Below, piece after piece: positions 1-8,043 of a DNA stretch of 64,000 nt; positions within the stretch are counted from its first letter, which is position 1; every line of letters begins with the position of its first letter. A program made the translations under genes and the position numbers. The notes beneath the pieces were generated by a model. It worked only from the letters and a program-made list of their open reading frames with translations. It searched no databases and was not told where the DNA came from. This stretch comes from an uncultured Eubacterium sp. (GTDB taxonomy: Bacteria; Bacillota; Clostridia; Lachnospirales; Lachnospiraceae): NCBI GenBank assembly GCA_910584645.1, contig CAJUAU010000011.1:1-64000 (forward strand). Reading direction: 5' to 3'.

Positions 1-180
1 TGCGCTGTTTTCTGTTCTTTACCGCGTCAGCGAATATTATCTTATCAAATATATTCCACATTGTCAACACTTTTTTCAATTTTTTTTCGACTTTTTTTTA
101 AAAAGCACTACAAATACCGAAAAATGGTTTGTTTCCCCTGTTTTTTCATGCCAGGTTTCTTGAGAATCATAAAAATTTTT

Positions 181-1224
181 CTATTCATCCAGGTGTATTC
201 CTTTTAACAAACCAGCCAGCGAAGTCATAGCTTCTTCCTCATCCTTATACTCCATCGCAGCTCCGCCAGAAGACCTTTCATCATCTGCTTTGCGAACTCT
301 TTCTTCGCATCCCTGAAGTTTGCCTCTGGCAAACTTCCAATGGCTCGCCTCTGGCGAGACTATTTCATCTTCTTTCTCTAATTCAGGTGCAATATCTTCT
401 GCTTCCTTCATGCTGAGCCGGATCTTTCCTTCCTCCACAGCCAGCACTTTTACTTTTACCTTCATCCCCAGCTTTACAACTTCTTTGGGAGATTTCAGAA
501 ATTTATTACAGATCTGGGAAATGTGCACAAGTCCTGTCAGCCCATCCCCAAATTCCACAAAACAACCATAAGACTCGATCCTCGTAATCCTCCCCTCGGT
601 AATATATCCTTTCTGGAGAGCATTTAATTTGTCCTCGTGAATTCTGGCCGCCTCTTCCTTTGCTACCTCTTTGGCGGAAAGTACCAGCTTCTGTTTTTCT
701 TCATCCACTGTGATCACACGGACTTTCAGTATCTGCCCCGTATATTGATCCAGATCCCCTTCTTCTACATAGGTCAGAGCCAGCTGGGAGGCCGGAATAA
801 ATCCCCGGATGCCTTCCACATAGGCAACGACACCGCAAGGTACTGTATTTTTCACCCGCACCTCATAAATTCTCCGGTCTTCATAAGCGTTTTTAAGAGT
901 CTCCCAGCTGTCTGCTTCTCTTGCCTGCTTGAGAGACAAAACCGTTCTCCCCTGTTCATCCTCATAGAGCACGATAGCACCCAACGAATCTCCCACCCTG
1001 ATCTCATCCATGGCATGAAAATCCGGATCATCGCTGTACTCTGACTGCGGGATCACTCCTTGGGAAAATGAATGGAGATCCAGCAGGATTTCTTCTTCCT
1101 CCACAGATACAACAGTTCCATTTATCCTGTCACCTTCCCGGAATTTTACAAAAGAGGCGTTGATCTCCTCTTCAAAATCCGCCATTGTTTCCATCTTTTC
1201 TTCCATTTCCTTCTCCATATCCAT
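181..1224 (-). CDS. S1 RNA-binding domain protein (three S1 repeats)
   Basis: Cytoplasmic RNA-binding protein; the exact target is unknown. The 347-residue product has three S1-type OB folds at roughly residues 28-100, 118-190 and 205-275. The third is the most canonical (GCFVEFGDGLTGLVHIS). It is shorter than ribosomal protein S1 of proteobacteria but resembles the multi-S1 proteins of Firmicutes, so a role in translation or RNA binding is inferred, not shown. The acidic, lysine-rich tail (about residues 280-347) is low complexity and its DNA contains two small perfect hairpins. It is the last gene of the metG-tatD-rsmA-S1 run, 83 bp after rsmA. Confidence 0.85.
   Translation of the reverse strand: MDMEKEMEEKMETMADFEEEINASFVKFREGDRINGTVVSVEEEEILLDLHSFSQGVIPQSEYSDDPDFHAMDEIRVGDSLGAIVLYEDEQGRTVLSLKQAREADSWETLKNAYEDRRIYEVRVKNTVPCGVVAYVEGIRGFIPASQLALTYVEEGDLDQYTGQILKVRVITVDEEKQKLVLSAKEVAKEEAARIHEDKLNALQKGYITEGRITRIESYGCFVEFGDGLTGLVHISQICNKFLKSPKEVVKLGMKVKVKVLAVEEGKIRLSMKEAEDIAPELEKEDEIVSPEASHWKFARGKLQGCEERVRKADDERSSGGAAMEYKDEEEAMTSLAGLLKGIHLDE
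315..358. repeat. Two tandem in-frame hairpins inside the S1 gene
   Basis: Arm gaagtttgcc, loop tct, arm ggcaaacttc (315-337) is a perfect 10 bp hairpin. Arm ctcgcc, loop tct, arm ggcgag (344-358) is a second one. Both share the core gcctctggc. They fall in the low-complexity tail of the protein and keep the reading frame. They may be a small palindromic repeat tolerated in a linker. Confidence 0.6.
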
Positions 1225-1272
1225 TTATCTTCCTTTCTATCTGACATAATGATGCAATCTGAATTTTATTTT

Positions 1273-1289
1273 GTCCGGCGACGCCGGAC
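1273..1289. repeat. Short palindrome between rsmA and the S1 gene
   Basis: A 7 bp perfect stem (gtccggc/gccggac) with a 3-nt loop in the 83 bp gap between rsmA and the S1 gene. No U-run follows it on the minus strand, so it is more likely an mRNA processing or stability hairpin than a terminator. Confidence 0.4.
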
Positions 1290-1307
1290 TTGATCCATGA
1301 TGTCTAG

Positions 1308-2192
1308 CTAACTCCTCATCTCACCCAATACATCTGCCAGCCTGGCAAACTCCTGAAGTTTCAGCTTTTCCCCCCGGATACCAGCATCAAACCCTGCCCT
1401 GCTGACCGCCTCCGCTGCCTGTGCCTTGGAAAAAGGCAGCTCTGCACTGTTGGCAATCCCATTCTGCAGAGTCTTTCTTCTCTGGTTAAAGGAGGCACGG
1501 ATCAGCTGAAACAGCAGCTTCTCATCTTTTACCTCCACTGGCGTTTTTGCCAGACAGTCCAGCCGGATGACGGCACTTCCCACATTCGGACGGGGAATAA
1601 AACAATTGGGGGGAACAAAGGCAGCGATACAGGGCAGCGCATAATACTGCACCGCCAGAGAAAGAGCCCCATAGTCCTTGCTTCCGGGCTCTGCCTTCAT
1701 CCGGTCTGCCACCTCTTTTTGTACCATCACAGTCACATTGGCGAGAGGTACATGACTCTCAAAGAGCTGCATAATGATGGGAGTGGTGATGTAATAGGGC
1801 AGATTGGCAACCACTTTGATCGGTTTTCCGTCATTATAGGTATCAGCGATCTGCTGAATATCCTGTTTTAGTATATCGCCCTGGATAATATGAGCATTCC
1901 CATAAGGAGACAGCGTCTCTTTCAAAATCGGAATCAGGTTCTTGTCAATCTCTACTGCCAATACCTGCCTGGCATGCTCACATAGATACTGGGTCAGGGT
2001 GCCAATGCCCGGACCGATCTCTAACACAAAGTCCTCCGGTGTAATCTGTGCCGCTTCTACGATCTTATCCAGAACATGGGGATCTATGAGAAAATTCTGT
2101 CCAAACTTTTTTTTAAAATTAAATTTATGTTTCTGCAGAACCTGTATTGTCTGCTGGGGGCTGCTAAGCTTTTCTTTTCCTGATAATTCCAT
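1308..2192 (-). CDS. rsmA: 16S rRNA dimethyladenosine transferase RsmA (KsgA)
   Basis: Transfers four methyl groups from SAM to two adjacent adenosines in the 3'-terminal loop of 16S rRNA during small-subunit maturation. The 294-residue length is normal for the family. Visible signatures are FGQNFL near residue 30, the SAM-binding motif EIGPGIGTLT near 60 and the catalytic NLPYYITTPI near 130, followed by the usual C-terminal RNA-recognition domain. The start has a good ribosome site (agaggagaga). It lies downstream of metG and tatD, the order usual in clostridia, but here a MITE fills the tatD-rsmA gap, so the rsmA mRNA leader would contain the MITE hairpin. Confidence 0.97.
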   Translation of the reverse strand: MELSGKEKLSSPQQTIQVLQKHKFNFKKKFGQNFLIDPHVLDKIVEAAQITPEDFVLEIGPGIGTLTQYLCEHARQVLAVEIDKNLIPILKETLSPYGNAHIIQGDILKQDIQQIADTYNDGKPIKVVANLPYYITTPIIMQLFESHVPLANVTVMVQKEVADRMKAEPGSKDYGALSLAVQYYALPCIAAFVPPNCFIPRPNVGSAVIRLDCLAKTPVEVKDEKLLFQLIRASFNQRRKTLQNGIANSAELPFSKAQAAEAVSRAGFDAGIRGEKLKLQEFARLADVLGEMRS

Positions 2193-2211
2193 TCTCTCCT
2201 CTTTTCTCTTA

Positions 2212-2402
2212 GCTCGATGGCGCTAATTTGAACCCTGCCTCCGACTTGTGATTTTCCAATTTGCTACGTCAACGTCAATCAACGTACCTCCAGTACGTTT
2301 CATTCCGTTTCCTTGTAAATTGGATAATCACAAGCGGAGGTAGAAGATTTCGGATTGTGATAGCAGCAAAACGAAACAGGGTTCAAATTGGCACCGTCGA
2401 GC
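2212..2402. mobile_element. MITE-like inverted-repeat element (191 bp, TA target duplication)
   Basis: The ends are near-perfect inverted repeats: the left end reads gctcgatggcgctaatttga and the right end is its complement with three transitions over about 27 bp. A second pair of arms lies inside (cctccgacttgtg facing cacaagcggagg), so the whole element could fold on itself. It is flanked by TA on both sides (2210-2211 and 2403-2404), as expected of Tc1/mariner/IS630-type transposition. No coding capacity is seen. It sits between tatD and rsmA, inside their operon. A truncated copy of one end occurs at 27461. Confidence 0.8.
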
Positions 2403-3169
2403 TAGCTCAGATGATAAAGCCTTCTGGCATTCTTTTCCGTAATCTCTATAACCTCATCCCGGTCCATCTGCTTTAAATCAGCTATCGCCTCCACTACATA
2501 AGCCAAATTGGAGGAATCATTCCGTTTTCCCCGGTTTGGCTCCGGTGAGAGATAGGGACAGTCCGTCTCCAGCACAATATTTTCCAACGGAACCGCCTGC
2601 ACCGTCTCCTTGAGTCTTCTCGCGTTTTTAAAGGTAACGACTCCGCCCACTCCGATAAAGAATCCCATTTTCACATATTCCTGTGCCATTTCCCGCGAAT
2701 AGGAATAACAGTGGATCACTCCGCCGCACTCCCATGCCCTGGTCTGGCGAATGATCTTCATTGTATCCTCCGCCGCCTCCCGGCTGTGATAGATCACCGG
2801 CAGTCCGGTCTCCCTCGCCAGCCCGATCTGGCGCTCAAACCACTTTCTCTGTATCTCAGGGGATGGTTCATTCCAGTGATAATCCAAACCGATCTCACCG
2901 AGGGCCACCACTTTTTCATCCCGGGCGTGGCAGCGCAGCCAGTCCATATCTGTTTCCGACAATTGTCCCGTCTCCGTAGGATGCACACCAATGGCAGCAT
3001 ATACATCTGCATATTTGGAAGCCAGCTCAAGAGCCGCCTGGCTGGTGCAGATATCCGCTCCAACAGAAACAACCGTGCCCACCCCTTTCGCGGCGAGCCC
3101 GGTCAGTAATTCTTCTCTATCTTTATCAAATGCTTCATCGTCATAGTGACTATGGGTGTCAAAAATCAT
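2402..3169 (-). CDS. tatD: TatD family metal-dependent hydrolase / 3'-5' DNase
   Basis: Member of the TatD metallo-hydrolase family (TIM barrel), whose characterised members are metal-dependent nucleases. The 255 residues begin with DTHSHYDDEAFDKD (first metal site) and include GVHPTE, EIGLDYHW, IHCYS and ETDCPYLSPEP, the complete family signature set. It is 52 bp downstream of metG in the same direction. The stop codon TAG is formed at the MITE junction: the TA target duplication plus the first G of the element. The uninterrupted gene would have read AGC TAA at this place, so the protein is unchanged. Confidence 0.93.
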   Translation of the reverse strand: MIFDTHSHYDDEAFDKDREELLTGLAAKGVGTVVSVGADICTSQAALELASKYADVYAAIGVHPTETGQLSETDMDWLRCHARDEKVVALGEIGLDYHWNEPSPEIQRKWFERQIGLARETGLPVIYHSREAAEDTMKIIRQTRAWECGGVIHCYSYSREMAQEYVKMGFFIGVGGVVTFKNARRLKETVQAVPLENIVLETDCPYLSPEPNRGKRNDSSNLAYVVEAIADLKQMDRDEVIEITEKNARRLYHLS

Positions 3170-3221
3170 AGGAACAGCTCCTCTCCTGCCAGTACAGTGA
3201 AATGATTTTGCCTTTCTGGCG

Positions 3222-5177
3222 CTAACAGATCTCTGCTCCCGCCGGCATATCTTTTTCCGGAGTCAGCAGGGCAAGATTACCATCTGCATCCTCGGCACAA
3301 AGAAGCATTCCCTCAGAAAGAACTCCGGCAAGTTTGGCAGGTTTGAGATTCACCAGGACCATCACCTTTTTGCCCAACATCTCCTCCGCCGTATAATGGG
3401 CTTTGATCCCGGATACGATCTGCTTCACCTCGCTTCCAATACGGACTTTCGAGCACAGGAGTTTCCTTGAATTTTTAACTTCTTCGCAGGAAATGATCTC
3501 ACCTACCTGGAACTGCATTTTCATAAAATCATCAAAAGTAATTTCTTCTTTCTGTTCGATGTCTATAATATCTTCTGGCAGGGATAGCGGTATATTGTCC
3601 TCTGGCCTGCTGTTTTTTTCTTTTATTTTTTTCATAAATTCCTCTATATCAATCCGTGCAAATAGAATCTCTGGTTTCTCTGCCACCCTGGTCCCCGACC
3701 GGTAACCACCAGTCTGAAGTTCCTCCAGCCCGCATTTTTCAGAGGCGATCTGATTCAGGATCTTTTCTGAAGTCTCAGGCATAAAGGATTCCAAAAGTAC
3801 AGCTCCCACACGAATACCGTCCATCAGATTATATAGCACAGCAGAAAGACGCGGTTTGGCCGCTTCATCTTTCGCCAGCGCCCAGGGCATCGTCTCATCA
3901 ATATATTTATTACATCTCTTAAACAGTGCAAAGATTTCTGTAATGGCATCTGCCACACGCAGTCCGTCCATTTTCTCACTGACTTTCTTTGATGTCTCGT
4001 TGATCACCGCTTTCAGCTCATCATCTACGGGCTCCGCCACTCCGGTATCCTCCACAATACCGCCAAAGTATTTGTTGGACATGGAGATCGTTCGGTTTAC
4101 AAGATTTCCCAGGGTGTTGGCAAGCTCAGAATTTACACGCTCCGCCACCAGTTCCCATGTGATGACACCGTCATTCTCAAAAGGCATTTCATGGAGAAGA
4201 AAATATCTCACAGCATCCACGCCAAACTCTTCTACCATCTCGTCCGCATAGATCACATTTCCTTTGCTCTTACTCATCTTTCCGTCTCCCTGCAGCAGCC
4301 ACGGATGCCCGAAGATCTGCTTTGGCAGAGGCAGGTCAAGGGCCATCAGCATAATGGGCCAGTAAATCGTATGGAAACGGAGAATATCTTTACCGATCAG
4401 ATGGAGGTCGGCGGGCCAGAATGTGTCAAACAGCTCTTCACCGTTCCCGTCCGCATCATATCCCAGTCCGGTTATATAGTTGCTGAGGGCATCCACCCAG
4501 ACATATACCACATGATCCGGATCAAAATCCACGGGGATCCCCCACTTAAAACTTGTCCGGGATACACACAGATCCTGAAGTCCCGGCAGGAGGAAATTAT
4601 TCATCATCTCATTTTTCCTGGATTCCGGCTGTATAAATTCCGGATGGGTGTTGATATGCTCGATCAGCCGGTCCTGATATTTGCTGAGCTTCAGAAAATA
4701 TGCTTCCTCTTTTGCCGGCTGGCACTCCCTTCCACAGTCCGGGCACTTTCCGTCCGTGAGCTGGGACGCAGTAAAAAAGGATTCACAGGGGGTACAATAC
4801 ATTCCCTCGTAGGTTCCTTTGTAGATGTCGCCCTGGTCATAGAGTTTTTTAAATATTTTCTGCACCTGCTTTTCGTGGTCTTCATCGGTGGTGCGGATAA
4901 ATTTATCATAGGATGTATTCATCAAATCCCAGTTTCTCTTTAATTCATCAGAAACCGAATCCACAAACTCTTTCGGCGTTACTCCCATCTCTCCCGCCTT
5001 TAACTCCACTTTCTGTCCATGCTCATCTGAGCCTGTCTGGAACCGCACGTCATAACCCTGGTTTCTCCTGAAACGTACAATGGCATCGGCAAGGACAATC
5101 TCATAGACATTGCCAATATGCGGCTTGCCGGATGTATATGCTATGGCGGTCGTCAGATAATAAGGTTTCTTTGCCAT
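3222..5177 (-). CDS. metG: Methionyl-tRNA synthetase with C-terminal tRNA-binding domain
   Basis: Charges tRNA-Met with methionine in the cytoplasm. The product is 651 residues. It shows the HIGH-type motif in GKPHIGNVYE, a zinc knuckle (CTPC ... CPDC), the KMSKSKGN loop, an anticodon-binding helical domain, and from about residue 545 an EMAP/Trbp111-type tRNA-binding OB domain (FQVGEI ... GIKAHYTAEEM). The start is placed at the methionine of MAKKPYY, ten bases after ggagg, rather than three codons upstream where the spacing is only two bases. It heads the metG-tatD-rsmA-S1 operon and has its own promoter at 5216-5244. Confidence 0.97.
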   Translation of the reverse strand: MAKKPYYLTTAIAYTSGKPHIGNVYEIVLADAIVRFRRNQGYDVRFQTGSDEHGQKVELKAGEMGVTPKEFVDSVSDELKRNWDLMNTSYDKFIRTTDEDHEKQVQKIFKKLYDQGDIYKGTYEGMYCTPCESFFTASQLTDGKCPDCGRECQPAKEEAYFLKLSKYQDRLIEHINTHPEFIQPESRKNEMMNNFLLPGLQDLCVSRTSFKWGIPVDFDPDHVVYVWVDALSNYITGLGYDADGNGEELFDTFWPADLHLIGKDILRFHTIYWPIMLMALDLPLPKQIFGHPWLLQGDGKMSKSKGNVIYADEMVEEFGVDAVRYFLLHEMPFENDGVITWELVAERVNSELANTLGNLVNRTISMSNKYFGGIVEDTGVAEPVDDELKAVINETSKKVSEKMDGLRVADAITEIFALFKRCNKYIDETMPWALAKDEAAKPRLSAVLYNLMDGIRVGAVLLESFMPETSEKILNQIASEKCGLEELQTGGYRSGTRVAEKPEILFARIDIEEFMKKIKEKNSRPEDNIPLSLPEDIIDIEQKEEITFDDFMKMQFQVGEIISCEEVKNSRKLLCSKVRIGSEVKQIVSGIKAHYTAEEMLGKKVMVLVNLKPAKLAGVLSEGMLLCAEDADGNLALLTPEKDMPAGAEIC

Positions 5178-5215
5178 GATTTTCATTTCCTCCGTTCTTT
5201 TTTCGATTACCCCTT

Positions 5216-5244
5216 ATTTTAGTGGGAAATGAAAGAATTGTCAA
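5216..5244 (-). promoter_or_regulatory. Sigma-70 type promoter of metG
   Basis: On the minus strand the sequence is TTGACA, 17 bp, TAAAAT, a near-consensus vegetative promoter 30-40 bp upstream of metG. No T-box-like leader fits in the short distance to the start codon. Confidence 0.75.
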
Positions 5245-5274
5245 CATATCCCGGACAAAATAACCAAAATATGA

Positions 5275-5303
5275 TTGTGCTTTCCACGTATTTTTGATAC
5301 AAT
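5275..5303 (+). promoter_or_regulatory. Probable promoter of the xylanase gene
   Basis: TTGTGC, 17 bp, TACAAT, placing transcription start near 5310, just before the aaaggagg at 5322. It diverges from the metG promoter. A second AT-rich TATAAT at 5310-5315 is the alternative -10. Confidence 0.5.
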
Positions 5304-5321
5304 GCAATATATAATATAGAA

Positions 5322-5447
5322 AGGAGGCAGCATGTGACAGGATATTCTATCGCAATTTTTGCTCATGCTTTTTGCACATCCCAAGTTTTGCAAAAATTCG
5401 TAATAAGTTCGATAGAACTTGTTTTATCCCGATCATGCGACGTAGCC
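5322..5447 (+). promoter_or_regulatory. Structured leader of the xylanase gene with two exclusive pairings
   Basis: A strong ribosome site (aaaggagg, 5321-5328) lies 120 bases ahead of the signal-peptide methionine. Bases 5345-5352 (ttctatcg) can pair perfectly with 5410-5417, and 5354-5362 (aatttttgc) with 5390-5398. The segment 5405-5410 (aagttc) can instead pair with 5415-5420 (gaactt), which would use bases of the first stem. Two mutually exclusive folds are the pattern of a cis-regulatory switch. No known riboswitch family was recognised. The frame from GTG 5334 is open through this region, so it could instead be translated. Confidence 0.45.
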
Positions 5448-7055
5448 ATGAAAAAGAAACTACATAAGGCATCGGCAGTCGTTTTATCTTTTGCCCTGCT
5501 GGCCTCAGCGTTTACCATCGCACCAAGTGCAGACGCTGCGCCAAAGGCCAAAAATATCACTTTAAGTGCAAAGAAAAAAACATTGACTGTCGGAAGTAAA
5601 TTTAAACTTAAGGTTAAAAAGGTTAAACCAGCAAAAGCAAACAAGAAAGTAACCTGGAAATCAAGCAGAAAGAAAGTTGCCACCGTGAGCAAAACCGGTG
5701 TTGTAACTGCAAAAAAAGCCGGTTCTGCAAAGATCACTGCAACTTCTAAAAGCAACAAAAAAGTAAAAGCGGTATGTAAGATCACAGTGAAACCAGCTAA
5801 AAAAATAACACCGACTCCAACTGTGACACCGGTTCCGACCAGTGCACCGACAGGCACTCCGGGAGGTCCCACAACATCCAAACAGCCTGACGGACCAACT
5901 CCTACCCCGGTGCCGACCCCAACGATCACTCTTCCCGCAGATGCTTTAAAAGATCACGCAGATTTTAATGTGGGAACTGTAGTAAACTATGACAAGACAA
6001 AAGATGTAAACTTCTCTTATCTGGCACAGCAGCAGTTTGATATCGTTTCCTTTGAAAATGAGATGAAGGGATATTCTCTGCTGGATACAGAGGCTTCCCA
6101 GGCAGGAGACGGTACTCCGGTCTGTCGGTTTGAGAAAGCAGATGAGATGGTGGAATGGGCGATCTCAAACGGTCTTAAGATCCGTGGCCACGTTCTGATC
6201 TGGGAAAACAGTATGGCAAATTCTTTCTTCCATATCGATTATGATGAAGATAAAGGGCTGGTAGACAAGGAAACTCTCTTAATGCGTATGCAGAGTTATT
6301 CCATGCAGGTTATCACCCACTTTGAATCCAAATATCCAGGAACTGTGATCGCATGGGATGTTATCAATGAGGCTATTGATCAGCAGGCTTCTAAGGAGGA
6401 CCCAACTACTGGTCTCCGCCTCTATACCTCAGGTAACTTCTACAAGATCATCGGTGGAGATTATATCAAATACGCATTCCAGTATGCAAAAGAAGCGGTA
6501 AAGGCTACAGGAGCAGATATCAAACTGTATTACAATGATTTTAACTGCTTCCAGAACCCTAAAACCGGTTATATCGTAAAACTGATCGAGTATTTAAATG
6601 AAGATCCTGAAAACCCCCTTCTCGACTGCATGGGAATGGAAGGCTATGTCCTTACCTACTGGCCAAGTGCCGTAGAAGTAAAGAATGCCATGAACAAATT
6701 TGCCAGCTGCGGTGTTCCGGTAGGCATCAACGAGCTGACTGTCCGCTTAAGCCAAAAAGAATCAGCCAACAAAAAAGAAGTTACCGAAGCAGATGTGGCT
6801 GCCCACGCACAGAAATACAAGGATATTTTCACTGCTTATTGTGACTTTGAAGCTGAAAATCCCGGCATGCTCACAAATGTAAGCATCTGGGGACTGCTGG
6901 ATCGTCCAGACCTGGACGCTGAATTTGAAAAGCCAGAAAATGAACGTCACTATGATTACAACATTTATGGAACACGTTCTGGACTTTTCACAGCTGAGTT
7001 TGGTGCGAAAGATGCATTTTTCAATGTCATTGATGTATTAAAAGAATATTACTGA
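5448..7055 (+). CDS. Secreted GH10 endo-xylanase with Ig-like (Big2) domain
   Basis: Extracellular or wall-associated glycoside hydrolase that would cut the beta-1,4-xylan backbone. From the methionine at 5448 (535 residues) there is a signal peptide (MKKKLHKASAVVLSFALLAS..., cleavage near ADAAP), one lysine-rich Big2 domain at about 33-115, a Pro/Thr linker at about 116-165 and a GH10 barrel. The acid/base is Glu308 in WDVINEA and the nucleophile Glu429 in GINELTVR. An in-frame GTG at 5334 has a much better ribosome site and would add 38 residues ahead of the signal peptide; family logic favours 5448, ribosome-site logic favours 5334. A shared terminator with the convergent nfo follows at once. 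Confidence 0.9.
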   Translation: MKKKLHKASAVVLSFALLASAFTIAPSADAAPKAKNITLSAKKKTLTVGSKFKLKVKKVKPAKANKKVTWKSSRKKVATVSKTGVVTAKKAGSAKITATSKSNKKVKAVCKITVKPAKKITPTPTVTPVPTSAPTGTPGGPTTSKQPDGPTPTPVPTPTITLPADALKDHADFNVGTVVNYDKTKDVNFSYLAQQQFDIVSFENEMKGYSLLDTEASQAGDGTPVCRFEKADEMVEWAISNGLKIRGHVLIWENSMANSFFHIDYDEDKGLVDKETLLMRMQSYSMQVITHFESKYPGTVIAWDVINEAIDQQASKEDPTTGLRLYTSGNFYKIIGGDYIKYAFQYAKEAVKATGADIKLYYNDFNCFQNPKTGYIVKLIEYLNEDPENPLLDCMGMEGYVLTYWPSAVEVKNAMNKFASCGVPVGINELTVRLSQKESANKKEVTEADVAAHAQKYKDIFTAYCDFEAENPGMLTNVSIWGLLDRPDLDAEFEKPENERHYDYNIYGTRSGLFTAEFGAKDAFFNVIDVLKEYY

Positions 7056-7072
7056 TCCTGACATGTGATCTT

Positions 7073-7125
7073 AAAAAGCCCTTTCCGGTGTAAGGTGATT
7101 TAAACCTGCCTGAAAGGGCTTTTTT
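7073..7125. terminator. Bidirectional terminator between xylanase and nfo
   Basis: A perfect 13 bp stem (aaaaagccctttc / gaaagggcttttt) with A and T tracts on both outer sides can terminate both convergent transcripts. It abuts the nfo stop codon. Confidence 0.9.
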
Positions 7126-7998
7126 CTATTCTGGTTTGGCGGCATTTTGAAACCGCTCAATCTCTTCTTTATACGGCGCTGTCGATTTTTTATCATCCGG
7201 GTTCTCTTTGATCCAGGGCGTCTCCAGAATCTTGGGGACATTCCTGAACCGCTCATCCGAGACAAACCGCAGCAGAGTCTCAAATCCAATATGCCCTTTC
7301 CCCACATTCTCATGCCGGTCTTTTTGGGCTCCGAGAGGGTTTTTGCTGTCATTGATATGAATCGCAGCAATCTGATCCAATCCAAGCACTTCATCAAAGT
7401 GTGCTAACACTCCCTCATAATCCTTTACAATATCATACCCTGCGTCGTGAATATGACAGGTATCCAGGCAGACCCGCAAATGTTCGGGATAACGTACACC
7501 GTCATAGATCGCTTTTAATTCTTCAAACGTTTTGCCGATCTCACTTCCTTTTCCCGCCATGGTCTCCAGTGCAATATGAACTGGCATATCCGCCGACATT
7601 ACCTTGTCCAGCCCCTCGATGATGCGGGCGATGCCAGCCTCCTCCCCAGCTCCCACATGTGCTCCGGGATGAAGCACCAGAATTTTTGACCCCATCGCCG
7701 CCGTCCGTTCCAACTCGATGCCCAGAAATTCCACAGCGATCTCAAAGGTCTCCGGTTTTACTGTATTGGCAAGGTTAATGATATAGGGCGCATGAACGAT
7801 AAAGTTCTGTATGCCATTTTCCGCCATGCACTGTCCTGCCTCTTCAATCCTCAGTTCTTCCAGCTTCTTACGTCTTGTATTCTGCGGTGCTCCGGTATAG
7901 ATCATAAAAGTATTGGCACCATATGAGAGTGCTTCCTTCACAGAACCGAGCATCATTTCTTTTCCACTCATCCCTACATGGGATCCCAGTAAATACAT
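7126..7998 (-). CDS. nfo: Endonuclease IV (AP endonuclease)
   Basis: Base-excision repair enzyme that cuts 5' of abasic sites, using three zinc ions in a TIM barrel. The 290-residue product begins LLGSHVGMSGK and shows the zinc-ligand motifs VHAPYIIN, LVLHPGAH, ALETMAGKG, CLDTCHIHDAG, HINDSKN and GKGHIG, all intact. The start is preceded by ggagg. It is the last gene of the run M18 aminopeptidase, bile salt hydrolase, nfo (45 bp after the hydrolase) and ends in a shared terminator. Confidence 0.96.
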   Translation of the reverse strand: MYLLGSHVGMSGKEMMLGSVKEALSYGANTFMIYTGAPQNTRRKKLEELRIEEAGQCMAENGIQNFIVHAPYIINLANTVKPETFEIAVEFLGIELERTAAMGSKILVLHPGAHVGAGEEAGIARIIEGLDKVMSADMPVHIALETMAGKGSEIGKTFEELKAIYDGVRYPEHLRVCLDTCHIHDAGYDIVKDYEGVLAHFDEVLGLDQIAAIHINDSKNPLGAQKDRHENVGKGHIGFETLLRFVSDERFRNVPKILETPWIKENPDDKKSTAPYKEEIERFQNAAKPE

Positions 7999-8043
7999 CC
8001 TCTTATCCTCCAGTTTTATACGTATGATCTTTTCACAGATCCC

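Noticed and set aside
5322..5447. Cyclic-di-GMP riboswitch in the xylanase leader
   Set aside because: gacgtagcc vaguely resembles part of the motif, but the GCAAACC and tetraloop-receptor parts are missing.
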